A stretch of 64,000 nt of DNA from Epiperipatus broadwayi (Eukaryota > Onychophora > Udeonychophora > Euonychophora > Peripatidae): assembly GCA_028023455.1 (NCBI GenBank), contig JAQFVV010012420.1, positions 9,009,194 to 9,073,193 on the forward strand. Reading direction: 5' to 3'. The translations under genes were made by a program, and so were the position numbers. Of the stretch, positions 12,701 through 24,700 are shown piece by piece. Position 1 is the stretch's first letter; every line of letters starts with the position of its first letter. The notes under the pieces are model-generated. The model had not been told where the DNA came from, made no database searches, and saw nothing but the letters and a program-made list of their open reading frames with translations.

Positions 12701-15700
12701 GTCTATACAAGCAAATGAGCTTGTGTTGGAAACATTACAGTGTTTTCATCTTGGGCTCCTAGCTTTATAGTAATCAAATAGATAAAAGGTGGCTGCTGGA
12801 AAGTTGCATTGGATCCTTAAGATCTAGGTGCTAGTGCCCTCAAATCCCAGGCTCTCACTGATGCAGCTAAAAACTAATCTTCAGATGTTAAATGAGTAGG
12901 CATTACATAAGAATTTTATGCACAAATCTTCATCCATTGGATTATAAAGGCTTGCCATTGATGGCACTACTGTATGGAGAGTTTGTTCCTCTAGTAACAA
13001 CAATTCAATAAGCAGATAATGTATATGAATGGGAAGACAGAGATAAAACAGAAAAATATAATGATTTTGGGTAAATTATTTAAAACATAGTCAAGTGTCC
13101 AGTTTTTGAAATTTAAATAGAAATTGTGTTGTTTTAAATTCAATAAATTACAAAATGTATCATTTTATAAGCCTTGGTGATAATAAAGAAGCATTAAAAG
13201 AAGTATTACAATGGATAACTCAGAAATATTAAAATCTTCATCAATAATAACATTCACAAACAAACTCTCCATACAGTAGTGCCACAAAGTACACCTCTTC
13301 ATAATCAATGGATGCAGGAAGGTTGGTGCATAAAATCTCTATATACTGTGTATTCATTCCAATATCTATCTCCAGAGTAGTTTCTAGCTTAAGGCTTTCA
13401 TTGGTGAAGAGCCTTGGATTTGATAGCACTGCACCTAGATATTAGACCTAATGCAACAATCCAGAAATCGCCCTTTACCTATTGGGTTAAGTATAGAGCT
13501 GAGAGCCCAAGATGAAAACACAATAATGTTGTTAATTCAAGCTTGTTTGTACAGTCATATAGTTCTGAACTCAGTTCAGCTTTTATACATTTTGGTATCT
13601 TTGATTTTTCAAAAACTCCAATTATTATTATCCTATAGGCAGGATAGATATAAAACCATCAAAACAGTACATTATCACTATTTCCTATGCTTCACACACT
13701 GTTAATAACAGTAGCAAACTCACCATACAGTAGTGCCAGCAAGTGCAAGCCTTTGTAATCAATGGACGCAGGAAAGTTTGTGCATAACATCCCTATCTAG
13801 TGCCTGCTCACCCAATGTCTCCAGACTGTTTTTCTAGCTTGTGGCTTCCATCAGTGAGGAGCCTTGCATTAGATTCCAACTTTTAGGTGCAGAGCTCTCA
13901 AATGCAAGGCTCCTCACTGATGAAAGACACAAACTAGATACTTGTCTGGGGATATTGGATGAGTAAGCACTAGATAGGGATTTTATGCATTAAACCTTCA
14001 AGTACCCATTGATTATGAAGGCTTGCATTTGGTGGCACTATTGTATGGAGTTTTCTTAAGTTGGATTGCACTTAGTGAAACAAGGAAGTGAAGTATTTAT
14101 AGAAAATATTATAGTTCAAGAAACTTATAAAGGGGGGGGGGGAGGTAAGGTTTTAAATTGCAGTACTATCAAAAAAAAAATGGATGGGATCTAAGAAAGA
14201 CAAAGGGTAGCTGATTTAGATATAAATATAGATGTGGAGAAAGAATGGGTCTGTAGAATTAATGGTAAGCAAGTTACTTACAAATGTAAGGGAGAAAGGA
14301 ATCAAAAGAAATTATGAGTAGATAGGAAAAAAAAATTGCTAAAATCGGATATTTTAATATGCAAGATTGTATGAGACCAGAAAAGTGATTGGAATTAAAC
14401 AAAGCAGTTAAAAACAAAGAGCTTAAGGTATTAGCAGTAGTGGAAACACAACTAAGAGAAGAACCTATGCTGAAAGATGTGCATGGCAGGATATCAATAG
14501 AAAAGTAAAAAAAGGTGTTTGGTATAGGAAAACAAGAATAGATAGTGGCTATAGTGTATTTAGGCACTGGAGACAGTCAAACTATAATGGAGTAGAACAG
14601 TAGCACATATCAATGCCAAGTTAAAGATATATAGAGTTTCAAAAAAACGGAAGAAAATAGTGGTTATATGGGACATGAATGGGCATATTGAAAAAAGTGA
14701 TGACATTTACAAAAGTGGACAGCTTTTGAAGAATTTTTGTCAGAAAATGAATTTGAAATTTATCGAATATTTATGAGGGACAATACATATGGTCTAGAAA
14801 TAATATTATTTCACACAATAGATTATGTATTGGTAGAGAAAGAGGGAATGAATAAAGTATGGAAAATTACATTATTTGATGATGAAGAGGGAACAATACA
14901 CATGGTCTAGAAATAATATATTTAAGCATCACATGATCACATTTCCTATACTAGCACATTAATTGTTGATAAACAGAGCAAAACTCTCCATACAGTATTG
15001 CCACCTGTGCTAAACAGAGTAATCAATGGATGCCAGAAGGCTTGTGCATAAAATCCCTATCTAATGCCTATTCATCCAATATCCCCAGACTAGTTTCTGG
15101 CTTGTGGCCTTCGTCAGTGAGGAGCTTTGGATCTGAGAGCACTGCATCTAGATCTTAGGATCTAATGCAACCCTCTAACAACCACCTTTTATCTCTACTT
15201 AATTACAAAACTATGAGAATGAAATTGAAAACACAAAAAATATTTTCAATCTAAGCTCAATAGCTTATATAGTCATATGGGTCTGAACTCAGTTCAGCAC
15301 CCATACATTTTGGTGTCTTTGGCTCTTTTACAACCATAGCCACCACTATCCTATTAGGCAGGATTGGTGTTAAACCATTAAGCATCACATGATCACATTT
15401 TCTATACTAGCACATTAATTGTTGATAAACAGAGCAAACTCTCCATACAGTATTGCCACCTGTGCTAAACAGAGTAATCAATGGATGCCAGAAGGCTTGT
15501 GCATAAAATCCCTATCTAATGCCTACTCATCCAATATCCCCAGACTAGTTTCTGGCTTGTGGCCTTCGTCAGTGAGGAGCTTTGGATCTGAGAGCACTGC
15601 ATCTAGATCTTAGGATCTAATATAAGCTATTGAGCTTAGATTGAAAATATTTTTTGTGTTTTCAATTTCATTCTCATAGTTTTGTAGTTAAGTAGAGATA

Positions 15701-18700
15701 AAAGGTGGTTGCTAGAGGGTTGCATTAGATCCTAAGATCTAGATGCAGTGCTCTCAGATCCAAAGCTCCTCACTGACGAAGGCCACAAGCCAGAAACTAG
15801 TCTGGGGATATTGGATGAGTAAGCATTAGATAGGGATTTTATGCACAAGCCTTCTGGCATCCATTGATTACTCTGTTTAGCACAGGTGGCAATACTGTAT
15901 GGAGAGTTTTGCTCTGTTTATCAACAATTAATGTGCTAGTATAGAAAATGTGATCATGTGATGCTTAATGGTTTAACACCAATCCTGCCTAATAGGATAG
16001 TGGTGGCTATGGTTGTAAAAGAGCCAAAGACACCAAAACGTATGGGTGCTGAACTGAGTTCAGACCCATATGACTATATAGGCTATTGAGCTTAGATTGA
16101 AAATATTTTTTGTGTTTTCCAATTTCATTCTCATAGTTTTGTAGTTAAGGAGAGATAAAAGGTGGTTGCTAGAGGGTTGCATTAGATCCTAAGATCTAGA
16201 TGCAGTGCTCTCAGATCCAAAGCTCCTCACTGACGAAGGCCACAAGCCAGAAACTAGTCTGGGGATATTGGATGAGTAGGCATTAGATAGGGATTTTATG
16301 CACAAGCCTTCTGGAATCCATTGATTACTCTGTTTAGCACAGGTGGCAATACTGTATGGAGAGTTTTGCTCTGTTTATCAACAATTAATGTGCTAGTATG
16401 GGAAATGTGATCATGTGATGCTTAATGGTTTAACACCAATCCTGCCTAATAGGATAGTGGTGGCTATGGTTGTAAAAGAGCCAAAGACACCAAAATGTAT
16501 GGGTGCTGAACTGAGTTCAGACCCATATGACTATATAAGCTATTGAGCTTAGATTGAAAATATTTTTTGTGTTTTCAATTTCATTCTCATAGTTTTGTAG
16601 TTAAGTAGAGATAAAAGGTGGTTGCTAGAGGGCTGCATTAGATCCTAAGATCTAGATGCAGTGCTCTCAGATCCAAAGCTCCTCACTGACGAAGGCCACA
16701 AGCCAGAAACTAGTCTGGGGATATTGGATGAGTAGGCATTAGATAGGGATTTTATGCACAAGCCTTCTGGCATCCATTGAATACTCTGTTTAGCACAGGT
16801 GGCAATACTGTATGGAGAGTTTTGCTCTGTTTATAAATAATATATTTCACACAATACCTTATGTATTAGTAGAGAAAGAGGGAATGAATAAAGTAGAAAA
16901 TGGAGAATATGTAATAGTGAGTATAATTTCTCTATAATAGAAATGGTTAGTAATATGATGGAAAATAATAAAAGTAGATAATGGAGAATATGTAATAGTG
17001 ATTATAATTTCTCTATAATAGAAATGGTTAGTAATATGATGGAAAATAATAAAAGTATAGTGATTATAATTTCTCTATAATAGAAATGATTAGTAATATG
17101 ATGGAAAATAATAATAAAAGTATAAAAGATAGTGAAAGATGTGGATGGAGAATGAATGATAAGAATGTGTTAGAAAAATATAGAATAAAAGAAGAAATCA
17201 TAGAAGAGTTCATTGGGGTTGAATATAAGAACTGGTGTGGTGAGTAGAAATAGGGTTTTAGGTGAGAATATTCAGAAGAATAAAAGGGATAGAAACATGA
17301 GAGTAAAAATGTAAATGAGAGGGGGAAAGCATGAAAGCATGCAGAAAAGAATGCGTTAGAAAAATATAGAATAAAAGAAGAAATCATGGAAGAGTTCATT
17401 GGGGTTGAATATAAAATCTGGTGTGGTGAGTAGAAATAGAGTTTTAGGTGAGAATATTCAGAAGAATAAAAGGAATAGAAGCATGAGAGTAAAAGTGTAA
17501 AAGAGAGGGGGAAAGCATGCAGAGATATAAGTGTGCTATTAAAAATAAGTGACAAAAAAATGTTAATGTTAAATGGAAAAACTATTTTAAAAAAGATGGC
17601 TAAAATAGATAATTATAGAGAGAGAGAATGAAATTAAATAGTAAATTGTTGGAAGATATTAATAAAAGTAGAAGAGATGTGAGTTGGAAGATATTAATAA
17701 AAGTGGAAGAGATGTGAGTAAAAAATTTTGTACATATATTAAAAGAAGGAATGTAGGAGAGAGAAAAGTAGTATTACTAGATAATGAGTGAATAGAGAAT
17801 AGCTCTAGAGAAGAATTAGAGACAATCTTAAATAAGTATGTAAGGGATATAGAAAAGATGTTAGATGTGAAGGACAGAATTATAACAAACATTAAAGCAT
17901 ATAATAATGGAAATATTAGGTTTACAGAAAATGAATTGAATGAGGCAGGGAAGAAATTGAAAAGTGGAAAGGCAAGATGTTTAGATGGATGGGCAGCAGA
18001 GATGGTGATAAATTTAAGAAATAGGGCAAAATTAAACCTATTATCATGTTTTAATAAGATGGCACAGAAGAGAGAATTTCCAGATAACTAGAAAAATACA
18101 AGAGTAAGATTACTATTTAAAGGGAAGGATCATAGAAAGTTAAACAATTGTAGATAGACAGTGGTAATGTAAGTATCATATAAAGTTTTGCATATGTGGT
18201 GACTGGAAGGGTCGCAAATTGGATGGAAAATTAGAAATGCAAGGAGGTTTTCGTCAGATAGACGTATAGGAGATAGTTTATTTGTAGTTACACAACTTAT
18301 CGATATGAGTAGAAATGCAGATAGACAGTTATATATGGTCTTTATAGATATAGAAAAGGCAAATGATAGATTATGGATAAGGTTATTAAATTTGGGAATA
18401 AATAGAGCTTTAGTAAATCTTATCAAGAGATTGTATGAAAATAACTGTTATACATATCTATTAGGAATGGGGTGGGGCTAAGGCAAGGATGCTCTGTGTC
18501 ACCCATTTTGTTTTTGTTATATTTGAGAGAAATGAGAGAGAGCAATAAAAAGACTAGAAAGAGGTGTAGAGATACCATTAATAGGTGGCAAGGGAGTATA
18601 AATATTATTGGGTCTTTTATTTCCGGATATCTTCTTGTGCCCAGAAAATAGAAAAAATGTGAAAGTTATACTGAAGATATGCGCAAGAGTGAGTAAAGAG

Positions 18701-21700
18701 ATAGGAATTAAATTTAGTGAAGAAAAATCAATATACTGGGGAAAGAGAAGAGAAATAATTTTTATTAAGAGATAAATTAAATATGATGAATAGGTAGAAC
18801 TACTTGGAAAACATCTCAAGTAATCAGACAAATTGCTTGGAGAAATGGGGGAAAAAATTGATAAATGAAGCAAAGAAAAAAAGGGACTGATAAAGAAATC
18901 AACAGTGTTTTCATATAAATAAATATGACTTGGCTAGAATAGTATGGAAGTGGCTGTAGCAAGGTTAACTTATGGTAACAATGAGCTATGTGACAGTAAA
19001 GGGTGTGAGTGGCAAATGCATAGATAGCAAAGGGGCAATTCAGAGAGAAATGGGATAGTCAAGTTTTTATATGAGAGATGCAAAAAGCAAAATGAAAATC
19101 TTTGGTAGATTGCAATTTATGGATAATAAGAGAAGAAAAGGCAATAAGATGGGTGAGAAAGGTAGTACGGTATGCAGAAGATTTGTATAAAGAATTTATG
19201 TCAGTATATTTATACAAAAAATGGGATGATTGTATTAGGAGAATTGTTGAGTGTTATAGCGGCAAGGAATGGGATAGAAGAATAGATGCATTAGTAAAAA
19301 ATAGGAAGTTGGAGAAATGGAGAACTAGTATGGAGAGTAAAAAGAATTTAAATATATATAGAAGTAAACAGAATATTGGGTGCAAGTTAATTTATGATAA
19401 TAGCAAGGAAAGTAGTTTACTGTTTAAGGCTCAAAAGAATCTTTAACAACAAGGGAATATACACATAAATGGAAAAATATGGGTAAGTTAGTCTGCAAGC
19501 TATGTAAGGAAGGCATAGAAACATTAGGCATCTGTTAATTGAATGTAAATGCCTAGAAGCAGAAAGGGTACAATAATAAAGTTGTGAGAGAATAAATATA
19601 AACAAAGTGATCATACAGAAAGTGAGTTCTTGATTTTTATGTAGGGTTTGGAGAAAGGTAAGGGGAATTTAGGTATAAAGGCCATAGAATTGACAAAAGA
19701 CTATGTTTTGGAAATGGGATGGAGCAAGATAGTGAAGAATATGGAAAAAACTTAGGGTGGGGAATAGAAAGGGAAAGTAAAGGTGGCTAACAGGTTTGTC
19801 TGGGCAATGTGATTAAGATTCCTGACTCCGAAAAAGGAAACGCCACAGTGCATCACAACACATTTTATTTGCTGATATGCTCTTATACACAGAAAGTAGG
19901 GAAGATATGGAAATTATGCTGAAGGCATGCACAAGTTGGATAAAGAGATGGAGATTAAATTTAATGAAGTAAAATCAAAAGTAATGATGATAAATGCTGG
20001 GGTGAAAAAAGCAAAAGAATTTTTGTTGGGGGATATAAAGTTAAATGTGATGAATAGATATAGCTATTTGGAAATCTTTTTAGAGATATTGTGTGGATGA
20101 ATGGAAGAAATAAATAAAGCAAAGAAAAAATGATAAATAAAACAATAATGTTTTCATATAATAAATATGATAGCTAGAATTGTATGGAAGGGTGGCAGTA
20201 GCAAGGTTAACTTATGATAACAATGTGTTAGGTGTTAGTAAAGAAGTGTTAGATTACGTAGAAATTATACAAAGAGAAGTAGGGAAGATATGCATTAGAT
20301 GCAAATGTGTGGACTGCAAAGGAGGCAATTCAAGGAGAAATGAGATGCTCAAGTTTTTATGAGAGATGCAAAAAGCAAAATGAAAATGTTCTGGAGATTG
20401 CAATTTATGGATATTTAGAGATTATCAAAATAGTATTTAATTGGGTTGTGAGTAAAGAACAGGCAATAGTTGGGTGAGAAAGGTACTATAGTATGCAGAA
20501 GATTTGGATAAAACTTTTTGGGATGATTGCATCAGGAGAATTTTTGAGTGTTATAGTAGCAAGGAATGGGATAGAAGAGCAGATACATTAATAGAAAAAT
20601 AGGGAGTTGGAGACCTAGTATGGAGAGTAAAAAGTTTAAATATATATAGAAGTAAACAGAATATTGAGTGTGAATTAATTTATGATAATAGTAAGGAAAA
20701 TAGCTTATTGCAAGGGAATATACACATAAATGGAGAAATATGGGTGATTTAGTCTGCAAGTTAGGTAAGGAAACCATAGAAAATATTAGGCATCTGTTAA
20801 TTGGATGTAAATGCTTACAAGCAGAAAGGGTATAAATAATTAAGTTGTGGAAAAATAAATATAAACAAAGTGATTGTACAGAAAGTGAGTTCTTGATTTT
20901 TAAGCTGGGTTTGGAAAAAGATAAGGAGGATTTAAATATAAAGGCCATAGATTGATTATTGTGGAAATGGGATAGAGTAGGATATGGGAAAAACAGGATG
21001 GGGAATGGAAAGAGAAGGTAGCTAACAGGTTTCTCTAGGCATAGTGGCTGACAGATCCTTGACTCTGAAAGAGGAGAAGCCATAGTGCATCACATCGCCT
21101 CACATACTGTTAATTAACAGCCTGTGTAAGCATATGAAATGGAGACCATGTGATGATTTGATCGTTTTTTACCTATTCTACCTATAAGATAATATAGTGA
21201 TTGGGGTTTTTGAAAAACTAAAGACATCAAAATGTAAGTTCAGATCTGTATGACTATACAAGCAAATGAACTTGGATTGACAACATTAGTGTTTTCGTCT
21301 TGGTCTCCTAACTTTATTATATTTAACCCAATAAGTAAAACATGGCTGCAGGAGGGTTGCATTAGATCCTAAGATCTAGATGCAGTGCTGTCACAATTCC
21401 AAGGCTCATTACTGATAAAAGCCACATGCTAGAAACTAGTCTGAGGATTTATATGAGCAGGCACTAGATAGAGATTTTATACACAAACCTTCCTGCATCC
21501 ACAGACTATGAATGCTTGCCACTGGTGGCAATACTGTAGGGAGAGTTTGCTACTGTTATTAACAGACTCTATAAGCATATGATATGATAATCATCTTTTG
21601 ATGGTTTTAATGATAACATTAATTTTGTAATTAACTAAATGTTCTTCAAAAGAACAAAATAAGGTATCCAATTCACGAAAAGACAAAGCTTACTTAATAT

Positions 21701-24700
21701 AAACATTTTCCAATAGAAATTTAGTATGATAATCAGGGGAAGCCACACACCATGTAGTTTCACAGTAAGCAAAATGTAGAAGTACAGACTTAGGAATAAT
21801 TGCTTTTTTAATACCTGAGTTAATCTCTTTTAACCAATTTATGAGATCTATCTATACAAAAAAATATCATCCAAAAATGTGTAATCATGAATTTTCTGTA
21901 ATAAAAATAAAATCATAGTTTTCTCAACTAAAAAAAGTTTAAATTTGAATTTTCTCAGTTCTCATTCTGCCCCCCACCACCCATATCAATAAAGAAAAAA
22001 GGATTTTAAAAGTATAATTACAAAGTGAATCATGAAGTATTAAGGTATGAGTCAAATTCCATAAAAGGACAGAGAAATACTAAAAGGTCAAAAATCTGAT
22101 GATGTAATCTCCTGATGTTTATTTTTGGGAATGGAAATATAAAAACTAGATGATCTAATATTAAACATATAACAACCTTAACCTGAAGTTTATTTTCCAA
22201 AAATGTTTTAATTATTGACGATTTAATTTTTTCAGGTATATTAGAAATAAAATATTTATTATAATCTGTATCAGATTTAGCATCAATCCAAAAATTATTG
22301 ATATTTAAGGTATCAAAACTTTTATCAAACCTGTTTTTTAAAAAATTAAATCTAATATTACTGTTTGATCTTGAAAAATGTGAAATATCATTATTATTTT
22401 TTATACATTATTTAAAACACTTTTTATGTGTGAAATTAGAATAGGTTAAGATTTGATTTGGACTTAGCAGGAAAATCTAAAAAGCTTATTAAAATTTTCT
22501 TTACCCTCTGATATAAATAAACCTTGTTAACATTTGACTGACTATTTATATACTTTGGTTCTGTAAAATTTGGTCATATTATTTTCAATGAATTTATTTA
22601 CTTTGAAAAATATACTTTCAGTATGAGAAGAAACATTATAAACTACTACAAAATAATTTTTTGTACCAGTTTCTTTACCATATTTAAAAAAAAATTTGAC
22701 AGAAATTAATTTTGTTATAATTTCTTTCAAAATTCAAACAAGAATTAAACTCAGAAAAAATTTTAATATCAAAGGATATATTATAACCAAAGAAGATTTG
22801 CTATTAATTTGAGAATGATTATCACAAATGTCATTACCAATATTGTTATTATTCCTTGTAATTTAGGCAGAAGTATTTTAAAGGACTATTAATTTATTAT
22901 AATTATTATTTTTAAAATGTTATTTTCAGTTGAAAGTGAGTTAAATATTATGTTGTTGGAAGTTTCCACATTGGTATTACAAACAGCAATATTTACTTCA
23001 GTTAAATTAATTACATTGTTTTCCTGTTGCATTGAGAATATTACTTTTATTTGAGGAATTTAAGTAATTATTGCAAAAACATATTAATTATCAAATAATA
23101 AATCAAGTGAAGAGACAGGGATTAATAAATCAGAAGTGAAAATAAAAGAATTTCCTATAATATTTTTAACAATTCATTAGGAATCATCCACTATATATGT
23201 GCTATATAGATTAAAACCCTTAAGGAATACTCTCCTTTCCAAACACAAGATACGCACATGTATAGTGGAGTGATCCTTAATGATCATTACAGATTAAACA
23301 TAGCACTGCTATTTAAATAAATAACTTGTTACATAATATTTTTAATAAGTTGTATATTAATAATCTCCAATTTGGAAGACAATTCTTTTTTTATCATTGG
23401 TGTGTAAGTTGTCAAAATCTTCTATTCCAACATGTTTATCAATCAATAAATGTGAATCTGGTACCAAATGATCTTCATTATCTTTGAAATGAAGGTCTTT
23501 AATGATTTGATCAAATTTAATAGGCAAATTCTTTACATTTGTAAAAACCAGAATTCATTATTTAAAAAATCTCTGCATCAAACTTAATAATTTCTGCTGT
23601 ATAATGGCTAAAGTGTGTAGTAATAATAATAAAGTTACATGTGTGCACGTAAACTAATCAATATAAAAGACATAAAAAGTCACTTTAGAAATAATTAAAA
23701 TGCATGAGTTATGCAAATACCAAAATCACCTAGATATACTAATTTTCATAGATATAATAATGAAAGATCTCAAAATAAAATGTACCATTTAAAACATCAG
23801 TATAATATTAAAAACATAGTACTTGCGAAACCAACAGACTATGAGCAGTGAAACATGCAAAAGGGATCATATAAGCATAAAATCATAAAAAAATGAAAAA
23901 AAAAAAAAACTTTTGTTTAGGATAGTTTCTAACTGAAATTAGTTAATTGATTTTTTATGATCAATTATTATAATGAAATAAATTCCTTTTTATTATTGTA
24001 CATATTATTTACAATAAGTATTATAATATAGAAAATAACATTCATAGATTGTAAAATATGGAGAAAAAACTACTTACATTTAAACTAAAAGAGGCATAAG
24101 ATATTGCTAAACTACAAAAAAGTGGCATAAACTTAATCCAAACTAATTTGATTTTTGCAAAATACAGACATACCTAGGACAGAATTGAGAAGGATACCTA
24201 TTCACTTTAAAAAAATTCTATAAAAGTAAAGCATATAAAAATTTTAGCTATTGAAAATTAATTAAAATTGTATAATTAATTAAAATTGTATGATTTCACT
24301 TCTATGTAGTCAGTGGTAATTTTAAAAACTATTGACTGATTTCATTTAAATATATATTGTGTTTCATAAAAATTAACATAATTTTTTTTTACCTAATCTA
24401 CGGGGTATCCAGCCTGGCAAAGTTCTTTCACACTCCCAATCAACAAGAACTTCATGGCCATCTATTTCCATTTTATTGACTTTTCTTTGTACTCGTAATA
24501 AATCTTTTTCTTCTTCAAATTCAACAAAAGCATAACATTTAGAAAATCCAGTTACAATATCACAAACAAGACGACATTTCACAACTGTACCATATTGTGA
24601 AAAAATCTGAAAATATATTGATAAAAATACAAGCTGTAATAAAAAATACAAATATTAAAAAATTCTAAACAATATAATAAAAGATCATTAATCACACTCT

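Larger units (their letters stand above)
14924..16834. mobile_element. Retrozyme-like insertion: multimeric 456-bp HHR repeat
   Basis: About 1.5 units run in minus orientation (14924-15620), then about 2.6 units in plus orientation (15621-16834), with a head-to-head switch near 15620. The unit period is 455-457 bases: landmarks GAGCTTAGATT at 15632, 16088 and 16545, and CCACCTGTGC at 15001 and 15456. Every full unit carries one HHR with intact core. Units are nearly identical, so the cluster is young or homogenised. The 13-bp direct duplications on both sides show it inserted as one block into LINE-A. There is no long open frame, so it is non-autonomous. The family is present elsewhere in this window at 8.0-8.9, 10.98-14.06 and 21.08-21.6 kb. 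Confidence 0.75.
14060..19856 (+). mobile_element. CR1/L2-like LINE (LINE-A) copy P1, split by an HHR cluster
   Basis: A decayed non-LTR retrotransposon. At 14.27-14.9 kb the plus strand gives endonuclease-like pieces: the [19 protein letters not shown] block, WDMNGHI (cf. GDFNxHI), and [10 protein letters not shown]. After the HHR insertion it resumes at 16848. RT pieces follow: [17 protein letters not shown] near 17.95 kb, [14 protein letters not shown] and [10 protein letters not shown] near 18.3 kb, and LLFPDI in place of the FADD box near 18.6 kb. A CKLCKEG zinc-knuckle remnant lies near 19.5 kb. The 3' end is near 19.85 kb (CCACAGTGCATCACA). It contains internal tandem duplications and many stops. 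The 5' part, including ORF1, is missing relative to the minus copy at 33.9-41.0 kb. Confidence 0.8.

Noticed and set aside
14924-16834. CRISPR-like array or ordinary satellite
   Set aside because: Repeat units are ~456 bp with no spacers, the organism is eukaryotic, and the flanking 13-bp duplication shows insertion as a unit rather than a local satellite expansion.
17064-17555. 163-residue minus-strand open frame with two similar halves
   Set aside because: Antisense to LINE-A P1; the internal repeat is the 187-bp tandem duplication of LINE DNA.
20532-21083. 183-residue minus-strand open frame
   Set aside because: Antisense shadow of LINE-A P2; Ser/Leu/Phe-rich translation without a domain.
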